64,000 bases of DNA from Pandoraea iniqua (GCF_902459685.1 NZ_CABPSF010000001.1:682001-746000); one strand, 5' to 3'; numbered from the stretch's first letter, positions 45,743 through 55,386 are shown. Numbers and translations: made by a program. The notes: generated from the sequence alone by a model not told the origin.

Positions 45743-46504
45743 GTGTTGAAAACCCTTTTTCGCGGCATGCGGCCCGTGCCGACGCTGCTGATTGTGCTGG
45801 GCGTGGCGCTGACCGCCGCGCTGGGCGTGTGGCAATACGGCCGCGCGCACCTGCGGCTGGACCGTCAGGCGAAGATCGAACAGGCTGAGCACGCGCCGGT
45901 GGTCGAGCTCGAGCGTGGCCTGAATGCGCGTGCTTATGCGTTGACCGATGTCGCCAACCGGCGGGTTCGCGTGACCGGGCATTTTCTCCAGAATCGCGTG
46001 GTGTATCTGGATAACCGTCCGCGCAACGAACTCCCGGGGTTCTACGTGGTGATGGCGTTGCAGGTCACGCCGGAGCGCGTTGTGCTGGTGAACCGCGGCT
46101 GGCTGCCACGCGACTTGCGCGATCGCGCCGCGATCATGCCGTACCCGACCCCTGCGGGCGACGTGACGATCGAGGGCTTGGCCCAACCCGATCCGTCGCG
46201 TGCCTTCGAGCTGGGGCATGGCGGCTCGGCGGCAGGGCTGATGATCCGGCAGAATCTCGACGTGAGCGACTACGCACGCGAGACCGGCCTGCCGTTGCAG
46301 CCGTTCGTGATCATGCAGACGAACGACACGGGCGATCATCTGCTGCGCGACTGGCCGGCACCGGCAAGCGGCGCAGATCGCAACTATGGTTATATGGCGC
46401 AGTGGTTCGGCATGTCGCTGATCCTCGCGCTGTTGGGGCTGCGCATGGCTTACAAGCGCGGCCGTCGGCTGGCAACCCCAGCGCAGAACATGAGGCGGAT
46501 ATGA
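45743..46504 (+). CDS. SURF1-family cytochrome oxidase assembly protein
   Basis: A 253-residue protein with a helix at each end (VPTLLIVLGVALTAALGVWQ and YMAQWFGMSLILALLGLRM) and a periplasmic domain with VYLDNRPRNELPGFYV and VLVNRGWLPRD, the SURF1 pattern. SURF1 assists heme a insertion into subunit I. It starts with GTG and overlaps the next gene (ATGA). Confidence 0.92.
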   Translation: MLKTLFRGMRPVPTLLIVLGVALTAALGVWQYGRAHLRLDRQAKIEQAEHAPVVELERGLNARAYALTDVANRRVRVTGHFLQNRVVYLDNRPRNELPGFYVVMALQVTPERVVLVNRGWLPRDLRDRAAIMPYPTPAGDVTIEGLAQPDPSRAFELGHGGSAAGLMIRQNLDVSDYARETGLPLQPFVIMQTNDTGDHLLRDWPAPASGADRNYGYMAQWFGMSLILALLGLRMAYKRGRRLATPAQNMRRI

Positions 46505-47145
46505 GTGCAGATGTGACCAGCGGGCAGGCCAAATCCGCACCCGGTACCCCGGCGATCGACCCGGTGCAACGCCGTAAGGCGCGGCGCATGCTGGTGCTGC
46601 TGTTTGCCGTGTGCGCGGCACCGGCCGTGGCGGCCTATCTGATGTATTTCGTGTTCAAGCCGCAGGGCGGCACGTCGTCGTACGGCAAGCTGATCGAGCC
46701 GCAGCGTCCGTTGCCGGCGCTGGTCGTACGCGACGACGAAACCAACGAAGCACTGCCGCTGACGTCGCTCAAGGGCAAGTGGCTGCTGATCAGCGCAGAT
46801 ACGGCGGCGTGCGATGAGAGTTGCGTGAGCAAGCTCTTCTACATGCGGCAGATCCGCGTGTTGCAGGGCAACGAGCGCACGCGGGTGGAAACGATCTGGC
46901 TGGTGACGGACGACAACGCCGTCTCTGACAAGCTCGACACGGCCTACGAAGACACGCGCCGTTTGCGTGCCGACCCGGTGGCACTGGCCAACTGGCTGCC
47001 GACGCAAGAGGGCACGGGCCTGCGCGATCACATCTATCTGGTCGACCCGCTGGGCAATCTGATGATGGCGTTTCCGAAGAACCCCGACCCGGGCCGCATC
47101 AAGAGCGACCTGACGCGGCTGCTGAAGTGGTCGGGTACGGGTTGA
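46501..47145 (+). CDS. SCO/thioredoxin-fold membrane protein of the cox locus
   Basis: A 214-residue protein with one helix (RMLVLLFAVCAAPAVAAYLM) and a thioredoxin-like periplasmic domain. The segment DTAACDESCVSKLFYMRQ keeps the C-x3-C spacing of SCO proteins, and a loop LVDPLGNLMMAFPKNPDP matches the family fold. The conserved downstream SCO His is not evident, so it may bind copper differently or serve as a thiol-disulfide factor. A second, canonical SCO gene lies at 49540. Confidence 0.8.
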   Translation: MSADVTSGQAKSAPGTPAIDPVQRRKARRMLVLLFAVCAAPAVAAYLMYFVFKPQGGTSSYGKLIEPQRPLPALVVRDDETNEALPLTSLKGKWLLISADTAACDESCVSKLFYMRQIRVLQGNERTRVETIWLVTDDNAVSDKLDTAYEDTRRLRADPVALANWLPTQEGTGLRDHIYLVDPLGNLMMAFPKNPDPGRIKSDLTRLLKWSGTG

Positions 47146-47242
47146 TCGGCGCCACGGCAAGGGCAAGGGCGGTCACTGACCGCATGATGGAACGTCGGCC
47201 GCGAGCACGCGCCGGACATGACGAAGGATTGACGTAAAACCG

Positions 47243-48502
47243 ATGCTTTACCTTCTGGAACTGGGCTTCATCGGCCTGTGTATCGCGGTGCTGCCGCTGG
47301 GCTGGGTGCTGCTGCGCCGCGACGCCGACAAGTACCGCAAACTGGCTTGGGTGACGACCTTTCTCACGCTCGACCTGATCATGTTCGGCGGTTTCACGCG
47401 CCTGACGGATTCGGGGCTCGGCTGTCCCGACTGGCCGGGCTGCTATGGCACGTCGTCGCCATTTGCGGCGCATGCCGACATCCACGCCGCGCAGTCGATG
47501 CTGCCGACCGGGCCGGTGACGTTCGTCAAAGCGTGGATCGAGATGATTCACCGGTACTTCGCCATGGCGGTGGGGGTGCTCATCATCGTGCTGATGGTGA
47601 TGGCTTGGACGAAGTGGCTGAAAGCGCGGGGACGCCGTGTCGCGGCGGTGCAAGGAACGGTGCAGGGACGGGCAAGTCAGGTGCCGGTGCAGTCGCCGTG
47701 GCTCGCTACGTGGCTGTTCGTTCTCGTGTGCGTGCAGGGCGCGTTCGGTGCGTGGACGGTCACCATGAAGCTCCAGCCGGTAATCGTCACGACGCACCTG
47801 ATGCTGGCGCTCACTTTGCTGGGCTCGCTGGCGTGGCTCGCGTCGAGTCAGGTGCCTGCTTCACCGGGGTCGTCTATCGCGGCTGATCCCAGCGCGTTGC
47901 GCTGGCGCTGGGCGGCGCTGATCGGACTGGCGTTGCTGGTGTTCCAGATTGCGCTGGGCGGCTGGGTGAGTACCAACTACGCCGTGCTCGCCTGTACTGA
48001 CTTCCCAACGTGTCAAGGTCAGTGGGTGCCGCCGATGGATTTCCACAATGGCTTCAAGCTCTGGCGCGAGCTGGGCAAGACGGCCGGCGGCGAGGTGATT
48101 CCGATGGACGCGCTCGTCGCGATTCACTGGGCGCACCGGACGTTCGCGGTGATCGTGGTGCTTTATCTGGGCTGGCTGGCGACGCGCCTGCGACGACATG
48201 CCGCGCTACGGCGGCCCGCAACTCTGGTATTTATGCTTGTCCTCGTGCAGTTTGCGACGGGGCTGTCGAACATCGTTTTCCAGTGGCCGCTGCTGAACGC
48301 CATTGCGCACAACGGTGGGGCGGCGGTCCTGTTGCTATTGCTTGTTATGTTAAACTACCGCATTCGCGCCGCCCGGGCGGCGTCTGTTTCGGCCGATCTG
48401 AATCCACTGGATCCGTCTGCCGATCCCGCCCGCCAGAAGCCCCTCCCCGCAGCGGAGCCGGCTGCCGCACCACTCGCTGGCGCCCCGACTGGCTCGGCGT
48501 AG
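47243..48502 (+). CDS. ctaA: Heme A synthase CtaA (COX15)
   Basis: A 419-residue eight-helix membrane enzyme that oxidises heme O to heme A. Family motifs are FGGFTRLTDSGLGCPDWPGC, WIEMIHRYFAMAVG, VTTHLMLAL and FAVIVVLYLG, with His residues serving as heme ligands. An insertion with a Gln/Val/Arg-rich loop (RVAAVQGTVQGRASQV) and a Pro/Ala-rich tail lengthen it. ctaB follows 18 bp later. Confidence 0.95.
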   Translation: MLYLLELGFIGLCIAVLPLGWVLLRRDADKYRKLAWVTTFLTLDLIMFGGFTRLTDSGLGCPDWPGCYGTSSPFAAHADIHAAQSMLPTGPVTFVKAWIEMIHRYFAMAVGVLIIVLMVMAWTKWLKARGRRVAAVQGTVQGRASQVPVQSPWLATWLFVLVCVQGAFGAWTVTMKLQPVIVTTHLMLALTLLGSLAWLASSQVPASPGSSIAADPSALRWRWAALIGLALLVFQIALGGWVSTNYAVLACTDFPTCQGQWVPPMDFHNGFKLWRELGKTAGGEVIPMDALVAIHWAHRTFAVIVVLYLGWLATRLRRHAALRRPATLVFMLVLVQFATGLSNIVFQWPLLNAIAHNGGAAVLLLLLVMLNYRIRAARAASVSADLNPLDPSADPARQKPLPAAEPAAAPLAGAPTGSA

Positions 48503-48520
48503 CGCATTGCCTCTGAGTGT

Positions 48521-49426
48521 ATGAAAAGCACGACCCTTCCCCATCCGCCGGCTAGCCGCATCTCGCAATACTGGGCGTTGACCAAGCCCCGTGTGACGCA
48601 GCTCGCCGTGTTCTGCGCCGTCATCGGCATGTTCCTGTCCACGCGCGGTATGGTGCCGTGGCAGGTGCTGATTGGCGGCACCATCGGTATCTGGCTGCTC
48701 GCCGGTTCCGCGTTTGCCGTGAACTGCCTGATCGAGCAACGCGTCGACGCGCTCATGCGCCGCACCGCGTGGCGTCCGTCCGCCCGGGGCGAAATCGCAC
48801 CGTGGCAGATCATCGTCTTCTCGACGATTCTGGGTGCTGCCGGCATGGTGGTGCTCTACACGTACACCAACGCGCTCACGATGTGGCTCACGCTCGGCAC
48901 CTTTGTCGGCTACGCCCTCATCTACACCATCATCCTGAAGCCCTCGACGCCGCAGAACATCGTGATCGGCGGTGCTGCGGGTGCGATGCCGCCGGCCCTC
49001 GGCTGGGCCGCCGTGACCGGCGCCGTGCCGGCCGATGCGTGGATTCTGGTGCTCATCATCTTCGTCTGGACGCCGCCGCACTTCTGGGCGCTCGCGCTCT
49101 ATCGCCGTCAGGACTATGTGAATTCCGGCCTACCGATGCTGCCGAATACACACGGCGAAAAGTACACGCGTCTTCAGATCCTGCTCTATAGCGTGGTGCT
49201 GTTTGCCGTCTCGCTGCTGCCGTTTGCGCATCGCATGAGCGGTTATCTGTATCTGGCGTCGGCGGTGGTGCTCTCGGGCATCTTCCTGGGCTACGCGATC
49301 AAGTTGTGGCGCCACTATTCCGATGCGCTCTCGCGCTCGATGTTCCGCTATTCGATCGTCTACCTTTCGCTGCTGTTCGCGGCGTTGCTGATCGATCATT
49401 ACGTGCAGATCTATTTGCTCGGCTAA
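48521..49426 (+). CDS. ctaB: Protoheme IX farnesyltransferase CtaB
   Basis: A 301-residue UbiA-family enzyme that farnesylates heme B to heme O. The polyprenyl-diphosphate site is in [15 protein letters not shown], and a second conserved segment is [20 protein letters not shown]. It has about nine membrane helices and an N-terminal [16 protein letters not shown] motif. It works directly before CtaA in heme A synthesis. Confidence 0.96.
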   Translation: MKSTTLPHPPASRISQYWALTKPRVTQLAVFCAVIGMFLSTRGMVPWQVLIGGTIGIWLLAGSAFAVNCLIEQRVDALMRRTAWRPSARGEIAPWQIIVFSTILGAAGMVVLYTYTNALTMWLTLGTFVGYALIYTIILKPSTPQNIVIGGAAGAMPPALGWAAVTGAVPADAWILVLIIFVWTPPHFWALALYRRQDYVNSGLPMLPNTHGEKYTRLQILLYSVVLFAVSLLPFAHRMSGYLYLASAVVLSGIFLGYAIKLWRHYSDALSRSMFRYSIVYLSLLFAALLIDHYVQIYLLG

Positions 49427-49539
49427 TGCTCGGCTAACGATCTGATGAAGACGATGACAGGCGCGTGACGGTTTTCTCTGCCGGCGCGCCTGTTGTCTTT
49501 TCAGGCCATGCCTTTCCTTTGTTTCGGGGTCATTTCTTC

Positions 49540-50142
49540 ATGAAGCTTGCTGTCATCTGGTTGCGCCGCGCGATGTTTCTGATGGGACTTACCGTTTTGC
49601 TCGCCGCCTGCGGCAAGGACGGTCCGACGTTCCAGAGTCTCGATATCACCGGTAACAAGGAGTTCGCGCAGGACTTCTCGTTGCTCGACCCGCAGGGCAA
49701 GACGCGCACGCTCGCCGATTACAAAGGCAAGGCGGTGGTGATGTTCTTCGGCTACACGCATTGCCCGGACGTGTGCCCGACCACGATGGCCGAACTCAAT
49801 CAGGTGATGCAGAAGCTCGGCCCGGACGCGCAGAACGTGCAGGTGCTCTTCGTGACCGTCGATCCGCAGCGCGACACGGCGGAACTGATGGGGCAGTACG
49901 TGCCGGCGTTCAACCCGGCGTTCGTGGGGCTGCGCCCGGCTGACGATGCAGCGCTCAAGCAAGTGACCAAGTCGTTCCGCGTGGTGGTCAACAAGGTGGA
50001 AGGCTCGACGCCGACCAACTACACCATCGACCATACCGCCGGTATCTATGTCTTCGACCCGAAGGGGCAACTGCGTCTGTTCATGCGTCCGGATGAGCCG
50101 GTCGACGCGATGGCGCAGGATCTGAAGACGCTGCTGAGCTAA
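49540..50142 (+). CDS. SCO1/SenC copper chaperone (lipoprotein)
   Basis: A 200-residue exported protein with a lipobox-like LLAAC signal. The copper site is the canonical THCPDVCPTT (C-x3-C) plus the downstream His in YTIDHTAGIYV. It delivers copper to the CuA site of subunit II. It closes the cox assembly group; a terminator follows. Confidence 0.95.
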   Translation: MKLAVIWLRRAMFLMGLTVLLAACGKDGPTFQSLDITGNKEFAQDFSLLDPQGKTRTLADYKGKAVVMFFGYTHCPDVCPTTMAELNQVMQKLGPDAQNVQVLFVTVDPQRDTAELMGQYVPAFNPAFVGLRPADDAALKQVTKSFRVVVNKVEGSTPTNYTIDHTAGIYVFDPKGQLRLFMRPDEPVDAMAQDLKTLLS

Positions 50143-50186
50143 GCGCAGCGCATCGGGAGTCTCGCGATTTGCCATGATTTGCCTTG

Positions 50187-50214
50187 AAAAGGGCGGCCTT
50201 GAGCCGCCCTTTTT
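50187..50214. terminator. Terminator between the SCO gene and a convergent hypothetical gene
   Basis: AAAAGGGCGGC/GCCGCCCTTTT stem with a 5-base loop; A and T runs on either side allow use in both directions. Confidence 0.88.
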
Positions 50215-50219
50215 TGCGC

Positions 50220-51089
50220 CTATCGACGCTGCCAGCCGATGGGGGCGCCCTCCGGATGCCGGTCCTGCGGCGTCAGCGCTTTCCTGAATACATAGTCCTG
50301 ACTGTACGACACTGCGGTCTCGCGCCGGGCCGCTAGCCACGTCTCGAACTCGGGCGTGAGCCGCGTCGACAGCGTACGCACGTGGTCGTTGCCGTGTCGC
50401 CAGTGATCCCACTGACGTTGCCAGTGGGGCGCGCGCTGACGACGGCCATCGATGTCGTTGGCACTCACGAGCAGCATCAGCGCGTTGCGGCTGGCGCGAT
50501 GGAACGGATCACTCGGGTTGCGTCCGTCGGCGGCGTCGTGCAGCAACATGCGCAAACGATCGTCGCGCAGTCCATCGCGATCCGGCGCGCCTGCCGCCGT
50601 CGTGCCGACGGGTGCGTCGCAAGCGACGTAGTGAAACGCGACGCGCCGGTTTTCCGGATCGAACACCACCGGCACGCTCGTGGTGTGCCCGAACAGTTGC
50701 AGCACCCGTAGCGACAACATCAACGACCGATTGTGAGACTCGCTCGGCAACTGCCACGTGGCGTCGCTGGCCCAGTCGCGCAGCGTGGGTGTCGCCATGA
50801 TGCGGCGCAGAATTTCGCCGTCGCGGCATGTCGACAGACGCGTATGCAAGTCGGCCGCGCCCTCGGCCAGCATGCCGGTATCGAGCAGCGCGTTCAGTGT
50901 CAGTGCCGCCGTTGGCGTGTCGATCACGGCGAGCAGATGGCTCATTTCGCACGCATCACGACATTCGACAGGCGCGCCCGGTTCGCGGCGGGCCACGTAA
51001 CCGAGCATGTCGGCCCTGATGGGCTCCTGAGCGAACTGGCGCACGCCGTGAAACGTGGCTTGGGTTATACGGCTGGACATTGGGAACAT
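50220..51089 (-). CDS. Hypothetical protein, paralogue A of a tandem pair
   Basis: A 289-residue protein I do not recognise. It is clearly related to the neighbouring gene at 51190: both share ATPTLRDW, LSLRVLQLF, TSVPVVFDP, NDIDGRRQR and a C-terminal block LTPEFE-WL-ARR-TAVS-S. There is no signal peptide or membrane helix; the sequence is rich in Arg, Asp and Leu. GAGG is placed well before the ATG. The pair lies between housekeeping cox and cyd genes, suggesting insertion. Secreted effector-like or regulatory roles are guesses only. Confidence 0.65.
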   Translation of the reverse strand: MFPMSSRITQATFHGVRQFAQEPIRADMLGYVARREPGAPVECRDACEMSHLLAVIDTPTAALTLNALLDTGMLAEGAADLHTRLSTCRDGEILRRIMATPTLRDWASDATWQLPSESHNRSLMLSLRVLQLFGHTTSVPVVFDPENRRVAFHYVACDAPVGTTAAGAPDRDGLRDDRLRMLLHDAADGRNPSDPFHRASRNALMLLVSANDIDGRRQRAPHWQRQWDHWRHGNDHVRTLSTRLTPEFETWLAARRETAVSYSQDYVFRKALTPQDRHPEGAPIGWQRR

Positions 51090-51189
51090 CTGAGACCTCG
51101 TGAAGATCGTGGACGGCGACGCGGTGATCGGACCCTGCAGGCGGCGTGATCCGTCGATTTGTCATCGGCATGGTGACGTGATGCGCCAC

Positions 51190-52053
51190 TTATGCGCGCG
51201 TCGGCGGTGGGACGGCACCTGCGTCCCGGTGGATATAGCGAAAGCTGTGCGACACGGCCGTGTCGCGCCGGGCTTCAAGCCATGCCTCGAATTCCGGCGT
51301 GAGGTGCGTGGAGACGAAGCGCACCACCTCGCCCCCGTGTGACCAGTAGTCGGTACCGTTCTGCCAGAACGGAGACCGCTGACGGCGGCCATCGATGTCG
51401 TTGGTTCGCACCAGCAAATCCAGCGCGTTGCGACTCGCATTGAACGCCGGGCGATTGACCAGATACGGCGGGTGGCACGTGGCGGCGTCGAGCAGGGCTC
51501 GTGCGATGACGCCGTCAGCCGGGACTGCACCATCGTGCGGCGCCCGGCCGGGTGCATAAGCGAGGAGGACAGTCCGGCGAATGGGGTCGAACACGACTGG
51601 CACACTCGTGGGGTGAGCGAACAACTGAAGCACGCGCAACGACAGGATCAACGCGTCGTTGTCCGGCCGGTCGGATACTGGCTGCGCAAGATGCCCGAAC
51701 CAATCGCGCAGTGTCGGCGTGGCCTGAATGCGACGGCGTAGTTCCCCATCGGGGCAATGCGCCAGCTGGGCGAGAAGGTCTGCCGCGGCGTCGGGCCACA
51801 TACCCGTGTCGGTCAGATGCTCGGCAAGGAGTGCCGTATGTGGCGTGTCCAGCACACGCCTCAAGCACGCCAGTTGCGACGGTGTTCGATTGATGATTTC
51901 CGCGTCGGGGCGGCAGCGAGCCACATAGTCGAGATCGTCGACGGCAGGCGAACTCTCACGCTGCCGGCACGCGTTGCAACGATTGGCGGCCGTAACATCG
52001 CTATTACCGGTAATGCCGGTAACACTGGCAGCGCCGGTCGCACTTGGAAGCAT
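51190..52053 (-). CDS. Hypothetical protein, paralogue B of a tandem pair
   Basis: About 287 residues, with the frame open to 52158. The start at 52053 has TGAGG six to seven bases upstream. The N-terminus has a Thr/Gly-rich stretch made by a degenerate 9-bp repeat (51996-52031), then diverges from paralogue A, while the central and C-terminal parts align throughout with it (ATPTLRDW, TSVPVVFDP, NDIDGRRQR). The two genes are 100 bp apart, consistent with tandem duplication followed by divergence. The family is not recognised. Confidence 0.6.
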   Translation of the reverse strand: MLPSATGAASVTGITGNSDVTAANRCNACRQRESSPAVDDLDYVARCRPDAEIINRTPSQLACLRRVLDTPHTALLAEHLTDTGMWPDAAADLLAQLAHCPDGELRRRIQATPTLRDWFGHLAQPVSDRPDNDALILSLRVLQLFAHPTSVPVVFDPIRRTVLLAYAPGRAPHDGAVPADGVIARALLDAATCHPPYLVNRPAFNASRNALDLLVRTNDIDGRRQRSPFWQNGTDYWSHGGEVVRFVSTHLTPEFEAWLEARRDTAVSHSFRYIHRDAGAVPPPTRA

Positions 52054-52156
52054 GGCAAACCTCATCGTTTCAGTCAGAGAGGCGCCACGGTACTGCGAGT
52101 GCTTCGTGCGGGCTTGGCCGCCGGACCGGCGATTTCGGTCTTTGTGCTGCCCTAAC

Positions 52157-52181
52157 AAAAACGCGCCCCGAGGGGCGCGTT
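52157..52181 (-). terminator. Terminator of the cydPABX operon
   Basis: A 10-bp stem AACGCGCCCC/GGGGCGCGTT with a tiny loop, followed on the minus strand by a T run. It begins 7 bp past the cydX stop. Confidence 0.85.
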
Positions 52182-52187
52182 CGACGT

Positions 52188-52304
52188 TCAGCTACCTTCC
52201 TGACTGCGCCGTTCGAGATCGTCGTGCGCCTCGAACCACATCACGTTGATGATGCCGAACGCGAGCGCGAGGCCAAGGCCGAGAACCCAAGAGAAATACC
52301 ACAT
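52188..52304 (-). CDS. cydX: Cytochrome bd oxidase small subunit CydX
   Basis: A 38-residue protein read directly from the minus strand. It starts MWYFSWVLGLGLALAFGIIN and continues VMWFEAHDDLERRSQEGS. The MWYFSWVLG start and a single helix followed by a short polar tail are the CydX (YbgT) signature. It lies 15 bp after cydB and before the operon terminator. CydX stabilises the heme d-containing oxidase in E. coli. Confidence 0.92.
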   Translation of the reverse strand: MWYFSWVLGLGLALAFGIINVMWFEAHDDLERRSQEGS

Positions 52305-52319
52305 GTCGCAGCTCCTTGA

Positions 52320-53462
52320 TCAGTACATCGTGTGCGGGTTTTCGTTGACCTCGTCGATCGTCACGCGACCGCGAACCACGCGGTATACCCAGCCGGTGTA
52401 AGCGAGCACGATCGGCAGGAAGACAACGACGGCGATCAACATGATTTGCAGCGTGAGCTGGCTCGAGCTGGCATCCCAGAGCGTCAGGCTGCTGCCCGGC
52501 GCGGTGGACGACGGCATCACGAACGGGAACATCGAGAAGCCCGCCGTGAGGATGATGCCGGCCATCATCAGCCCCGTGATCACGAACGTCCACGCGTAGG
52601 CACGGCTAGTGGCGAGCAACGCTGCCAGCAGCGCGCACAGGCAAGCGACGACGGGCGCCGCGATCATCCATGGATACGTGTGGTAGTTGGTGAGCCACAG
52701 GCCGGGGCCGGTGGTGACCTGCTTCATGAGCGGGTTGGCCGGCGCGCCGGTCGAGGCCATCTGCGTGATGGCAAAGCCGTCGACGTGCGTAGCAACGAGC
52801 ACCCCGGCGACGAGGAACAGCAACAACGTGCCCAGCGCCGTCATCCGCATGATGCGGCCCGCGCGCTCGGCCACCAGCGGATCGGCCTTCATGCGCAGGT
52901 GGGCCGCACCGTGCGTCACCAGCATGAGCACGCTGACCAGACCGCACAGCAACGCAAACGGGTTGAGCAATGCCCAGAACGAGCCGGTGTACGTGGAGCG
53001 CAGCGTGTTGTCGTACGAGAACGGCAGGCCGAGCAGCAGATTGCCGAACGCCACGCCGAACACCAGCGACGGCACGACGCTGCCGACGAACAGTGCCCAG
53101 TCCCACGACGTCCGCCAGCGCGCGCTCGGGAGCTTGTTGCGATAGTCGAAGCCGACCGGTCGCAGGAACAACGCGAAGAGCACGAGCAGCAGCGCCCAGT
53201 AGAGCCCCGAGAACGCGGCGGCATACACCAGCGGCCACGCGGCAAACATCGCGCCGCCTGCCGTCACGAACCAGACTTGATTGCCTTCCCAAGTGGGGGC
53301 AACGGTGTTGATGATGACGCGGCGCTCCGCGTCCGTCTTGCCGAGGAACGGCAGCAGCGTGCCGGTGCCCATGTCGAAGCCGTCGAAGAAGGCGAAGCCG
53401 ATCAGCAGCACGCCGATGAGCACCCACCAGATCAGCTTGAGTACGGTGTAATCGATCATCAT
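52320..53462 (-). CDS. cydB: Cytochrome bd ubiquinol oxidase subunit II
   Basis: A 380-residue membrane subunit (E. coli 379) with the family start [36 protein letters not shown], and [20 protein letters not shown]. It pairs with CydA in the high-affinity quinol oxidase. It is encoded 21 bp after cydA. Confidence 0.96.
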   Translation of the reverse strand: MMIDYTVLKLIWWVLIGVLLIGFAFFDGFDMGTGTLLPFLGKTDAERRVIINTVAPTWEGNQVWFVTAGGAMFAAWPLVYAAAFSGLYWALLLVLFALFLRPVGFDYRNKLPSARWRTSWDWALFVGSVVPSLVFGVAFGNLLLGLPFSYDNTLRSTYTGSFWALLNPFALLCGLVSVLMLVTHGAAHLRMKADPLVAERAGRIMRMTALGTLLLFLVAGVLVATHVDGFAITQMASTGAPANPLMKQVTTGPGLWLTNYHTYPWMIAAPVVACLCALLAALLATSRAYAWTFVITGLMMAGIILTAGFSMFPFVMPSSTAPGSSLTLWDASSSQLTLQIMLIAVVVFLPIVLAYTGWVYRVVRGRVTIDEVNENPHTMY

Positions 53463-53483
53463 GATGTGGTTTCTCCCTGACGA

Positions 53484-55085
53484 TCAGACCGAGGCCGGGC
53501 GGTCGCGGCCAATGGCCCCGGTCGCACCGTCTTCCGTCTCGAAGTGGTAGCGGCCGGTATGCAGCGACGACGGGCCGAGCTTGACGTACTTCACCATCAG
53601 GAACATCTCGATGATGAGCAACGCGGTGTAGAAGATGATGAAGCCCGCGAGGCTCAGATACAGATCGCCCGCCGAGAGCGACGACGTCGAGAGATGGGTC
53701 GGCAGAATGCCGGCGATGGTCCACGGCTGACGGCCCATTTCAGCCACGATCCAGCCGAATTCAGCGGCCAGCCACGGCAGCGGAATGGCCCACACCGTCC
53801 AGCGCAAGAACCACGCCGAGCGCGGCTTGAGCAAGCGGCGGCGCGCGCACAGCCAGAACGCCCACAGGAACGTGAACAGGAACAGGAAGCCCAGACCGAC
53901 CATGATGCGGAACGACCAGAACACCGGCGCGACCGGCGGAATGGTGTCGTTCGCGGCCATGTGGATCTGTTCGGGCGTGGCATCGACCACGTTCGGCGTG
54001 TACTTCTTGAGCAGCAGGCCGTAGCCCAGATCATCCTTGTACTTGTCGAACTCGGCGCGCACGGCCGGCGATGTGTCGCCGCTGCGCAGTTTCTCGAGGG
54101 CGGCGAAGGCGATCATGCCGCGCTTGATGTTGTCCTTGTGCTCGTCACGCAGTTGCGTGAGACCGATGACCGGCGTATCGACCGAGCGCGTGGCAATCAG
54201 GCCCATCGCCCAAGGAATCTTCACGGCGAAGTCGGTGCGCTCTTCCTTCTGGTTCGGGAACCCGAACAGCGTGAACGATGCGGGCGGCTTGGCGGTTTCC
54301 CACTCGGCTTCGATGGCGGCGAGCTTGACCTTCTGCACTTCACCCGTGGTGTAGCCCGACTCGTCGCCGAGCACGATCACCGAGAGTGTCGACGCGAGAC
54401 CGAAGCCGGCGGCCACCGCAAACGAGCGCAGTGCGAACGGCACGTCGCGACGCTTGAGCAAATACCACGCCGAGATACCGAGCACGAACATCGCAGCCGT
54501 GACGTAGCCCGCAGAGAGCGTATGCACGAACTTCACCTGCGCGACCGGGTTGAAGATCACGTCCCAGATGCTGTTCAGCTCCATGCGCATCGTCTCGTAG
54601 TTGAAGTGCGCGCCGACCGGATTGTTCATCCAGCCGTTGGCCACGAGAATCCACAACGCCGAGAGGTTCGAGCCGAGGGCCACTGCGAAGGTGGTGGCCA
54701 AGTGGCCGATGCGGGAGAGCTTGTTCCAGCCGAAGAAGAACAGGCCGACGAAGGTGGCTTCGAGGAAGAACGCCATCAGGCCTTCGATGGCGAGCGGCAC
54801 CCCGAAGATGTCACCGACGTAGTGCGAGTAGTACGCCCAATTGGTGCCGAACTGGAATTCGAGCGTGAGACCGGTGGTCACGCCCATGGCGAAGTTGATC
54901 AGGAAGAGCTTGCCCCAGAACTGGGTCATGTCCTTGTAGATCTGCTTGCCGGTCATCACGTAGACCGACTCCATGATGACAAGCAGCCACGAGAGACCCA
55001 GCGTGAGCGGGACGAACAGAAAGTGATACAGCGCCGTTATGGCGAACTGCAAGCGCGAGAGGTCAACGACTTCGCTACTGATCAT
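53484..55085 (-). CDS. cydA: Cytochrome bd ubiquinol oxidase subunit I
   Basis: A 533-residue catalytic subunit holding hemes b558, b595 and d. The heme ligand His is in FAITALYHFLFVPLTLG, and the bd signature is VAEMGRQPWTIAGILPT. The Q-loop (about residues 245-385) is of the long type, as in E. coli. The ATG at 55085 (MISSEVVDLSRLQFA) is chosen; a GTG at 55094 is in frame. The start overlaps cydP by 11 bp. Confidence 0.96.
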   Translation of the reverse strand: MISSEVVDLSRLQFAITALYHFLFVPLTLGLSWLLVIMESVYVMTGKQIYKDMTQFWGKLFLINFAMGVTTGLTLEFQFGTNWAYYSHYVGDIFGVPLAIEGLMAFFLEATFVGLFFFGWNKLSRIGHLATTFAVALGSNLSALWILVANGWMNNPVGAHFNYETMRMELNSIWDVIFNPVAQVKFVHTLSAGYVTAAMFVLGISAWYLLKRRDVPFALRSFAVAAGFGLASTLSVIVLGDESGYTTGEVQKVKLAAIEAEWETAKPPASFTLFGFPNQKEERTDFAVKIPWAMGLIATRSVDTPVIGLTQLRDEHKDNIKRGMIAFAALEKLRSGDTSPAVRAEFDKYKDDLGYGLLLKKYTPNVVDATPEQIHMAANDTIPPVAPVFWSFRIMVGLGFLFLFTFLWAFWLCARRRLLKPRSAWFLRWTVWAIPLPWLAAEFGWIVAEMGRQPWTIAGILPTHLSTSSLSAGDLYLSLAGFIIFYTALLIIEMFLMVKYVKLGPSSLHTGRYHFETEDGATGAIGRDRPASV

Positions 55086-55386
55086 GGCGGACACCTTGAC
55101 TTGGGGTGGGGGATGGCGTTTCTGCGGCGGGCGGCCCGATCAGGGCGCGGGCCACGACGTCCGGGGGCAAGTACATGTGCTTGGCCATCGGGGCGTCGAA
55201 GAACGCGTTTTTCAGAATGAAAAGGAGTACTACCTTGATCGCGAGAACGATCAGGATTTCGAGCATGAAACGGGAAGGGCGGGTACGCCAGCGCCTGATC
55301 AGCCAGCCGGCGAGGGCGGAATGCGCCGCCGCCGAAGAAGTGGCCGTGGCGGGAGGCTTCGGACTGCTAGGAGAGTGGGTGTCCAT
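55075..55386 (-). CDS. cydP: Small cytochrome bd-associated protein CydP
   Basis: A 103-residue protein with a Ser/Pro/Ala-rich N-terminus and one helix (FMLEILIVLAIKVVLLFIL), followed by KNAFFDAPMAKHM and LPPDVVARALIG. This pattern is that of the small CydP proteins encoded upstream of cydA in beta- and gammaproteobacteria, proposed as an accessory subunit. The start at 55386 has AGGAG upstream. It overlaps cydA, showing translational coupling. Confidence 0.8.
   Translation of the reverse strand: MDTHSPSSPKPPATATSSAAAHSALAGWLIRRWRTRPSRFMLEILIVLAIKVVLLFILKNAFFDAPMAKHMYLPPDVVARALIGPPAAETPSPTPSQGVRHDQ

Noticed and set aside
53544-55220. 558-codon plus-strand open frame opposite cydA
   Set aside because: Antisense shadow of cydA, with Arg/Glu/His-rich translation and no ribosome-binding site.
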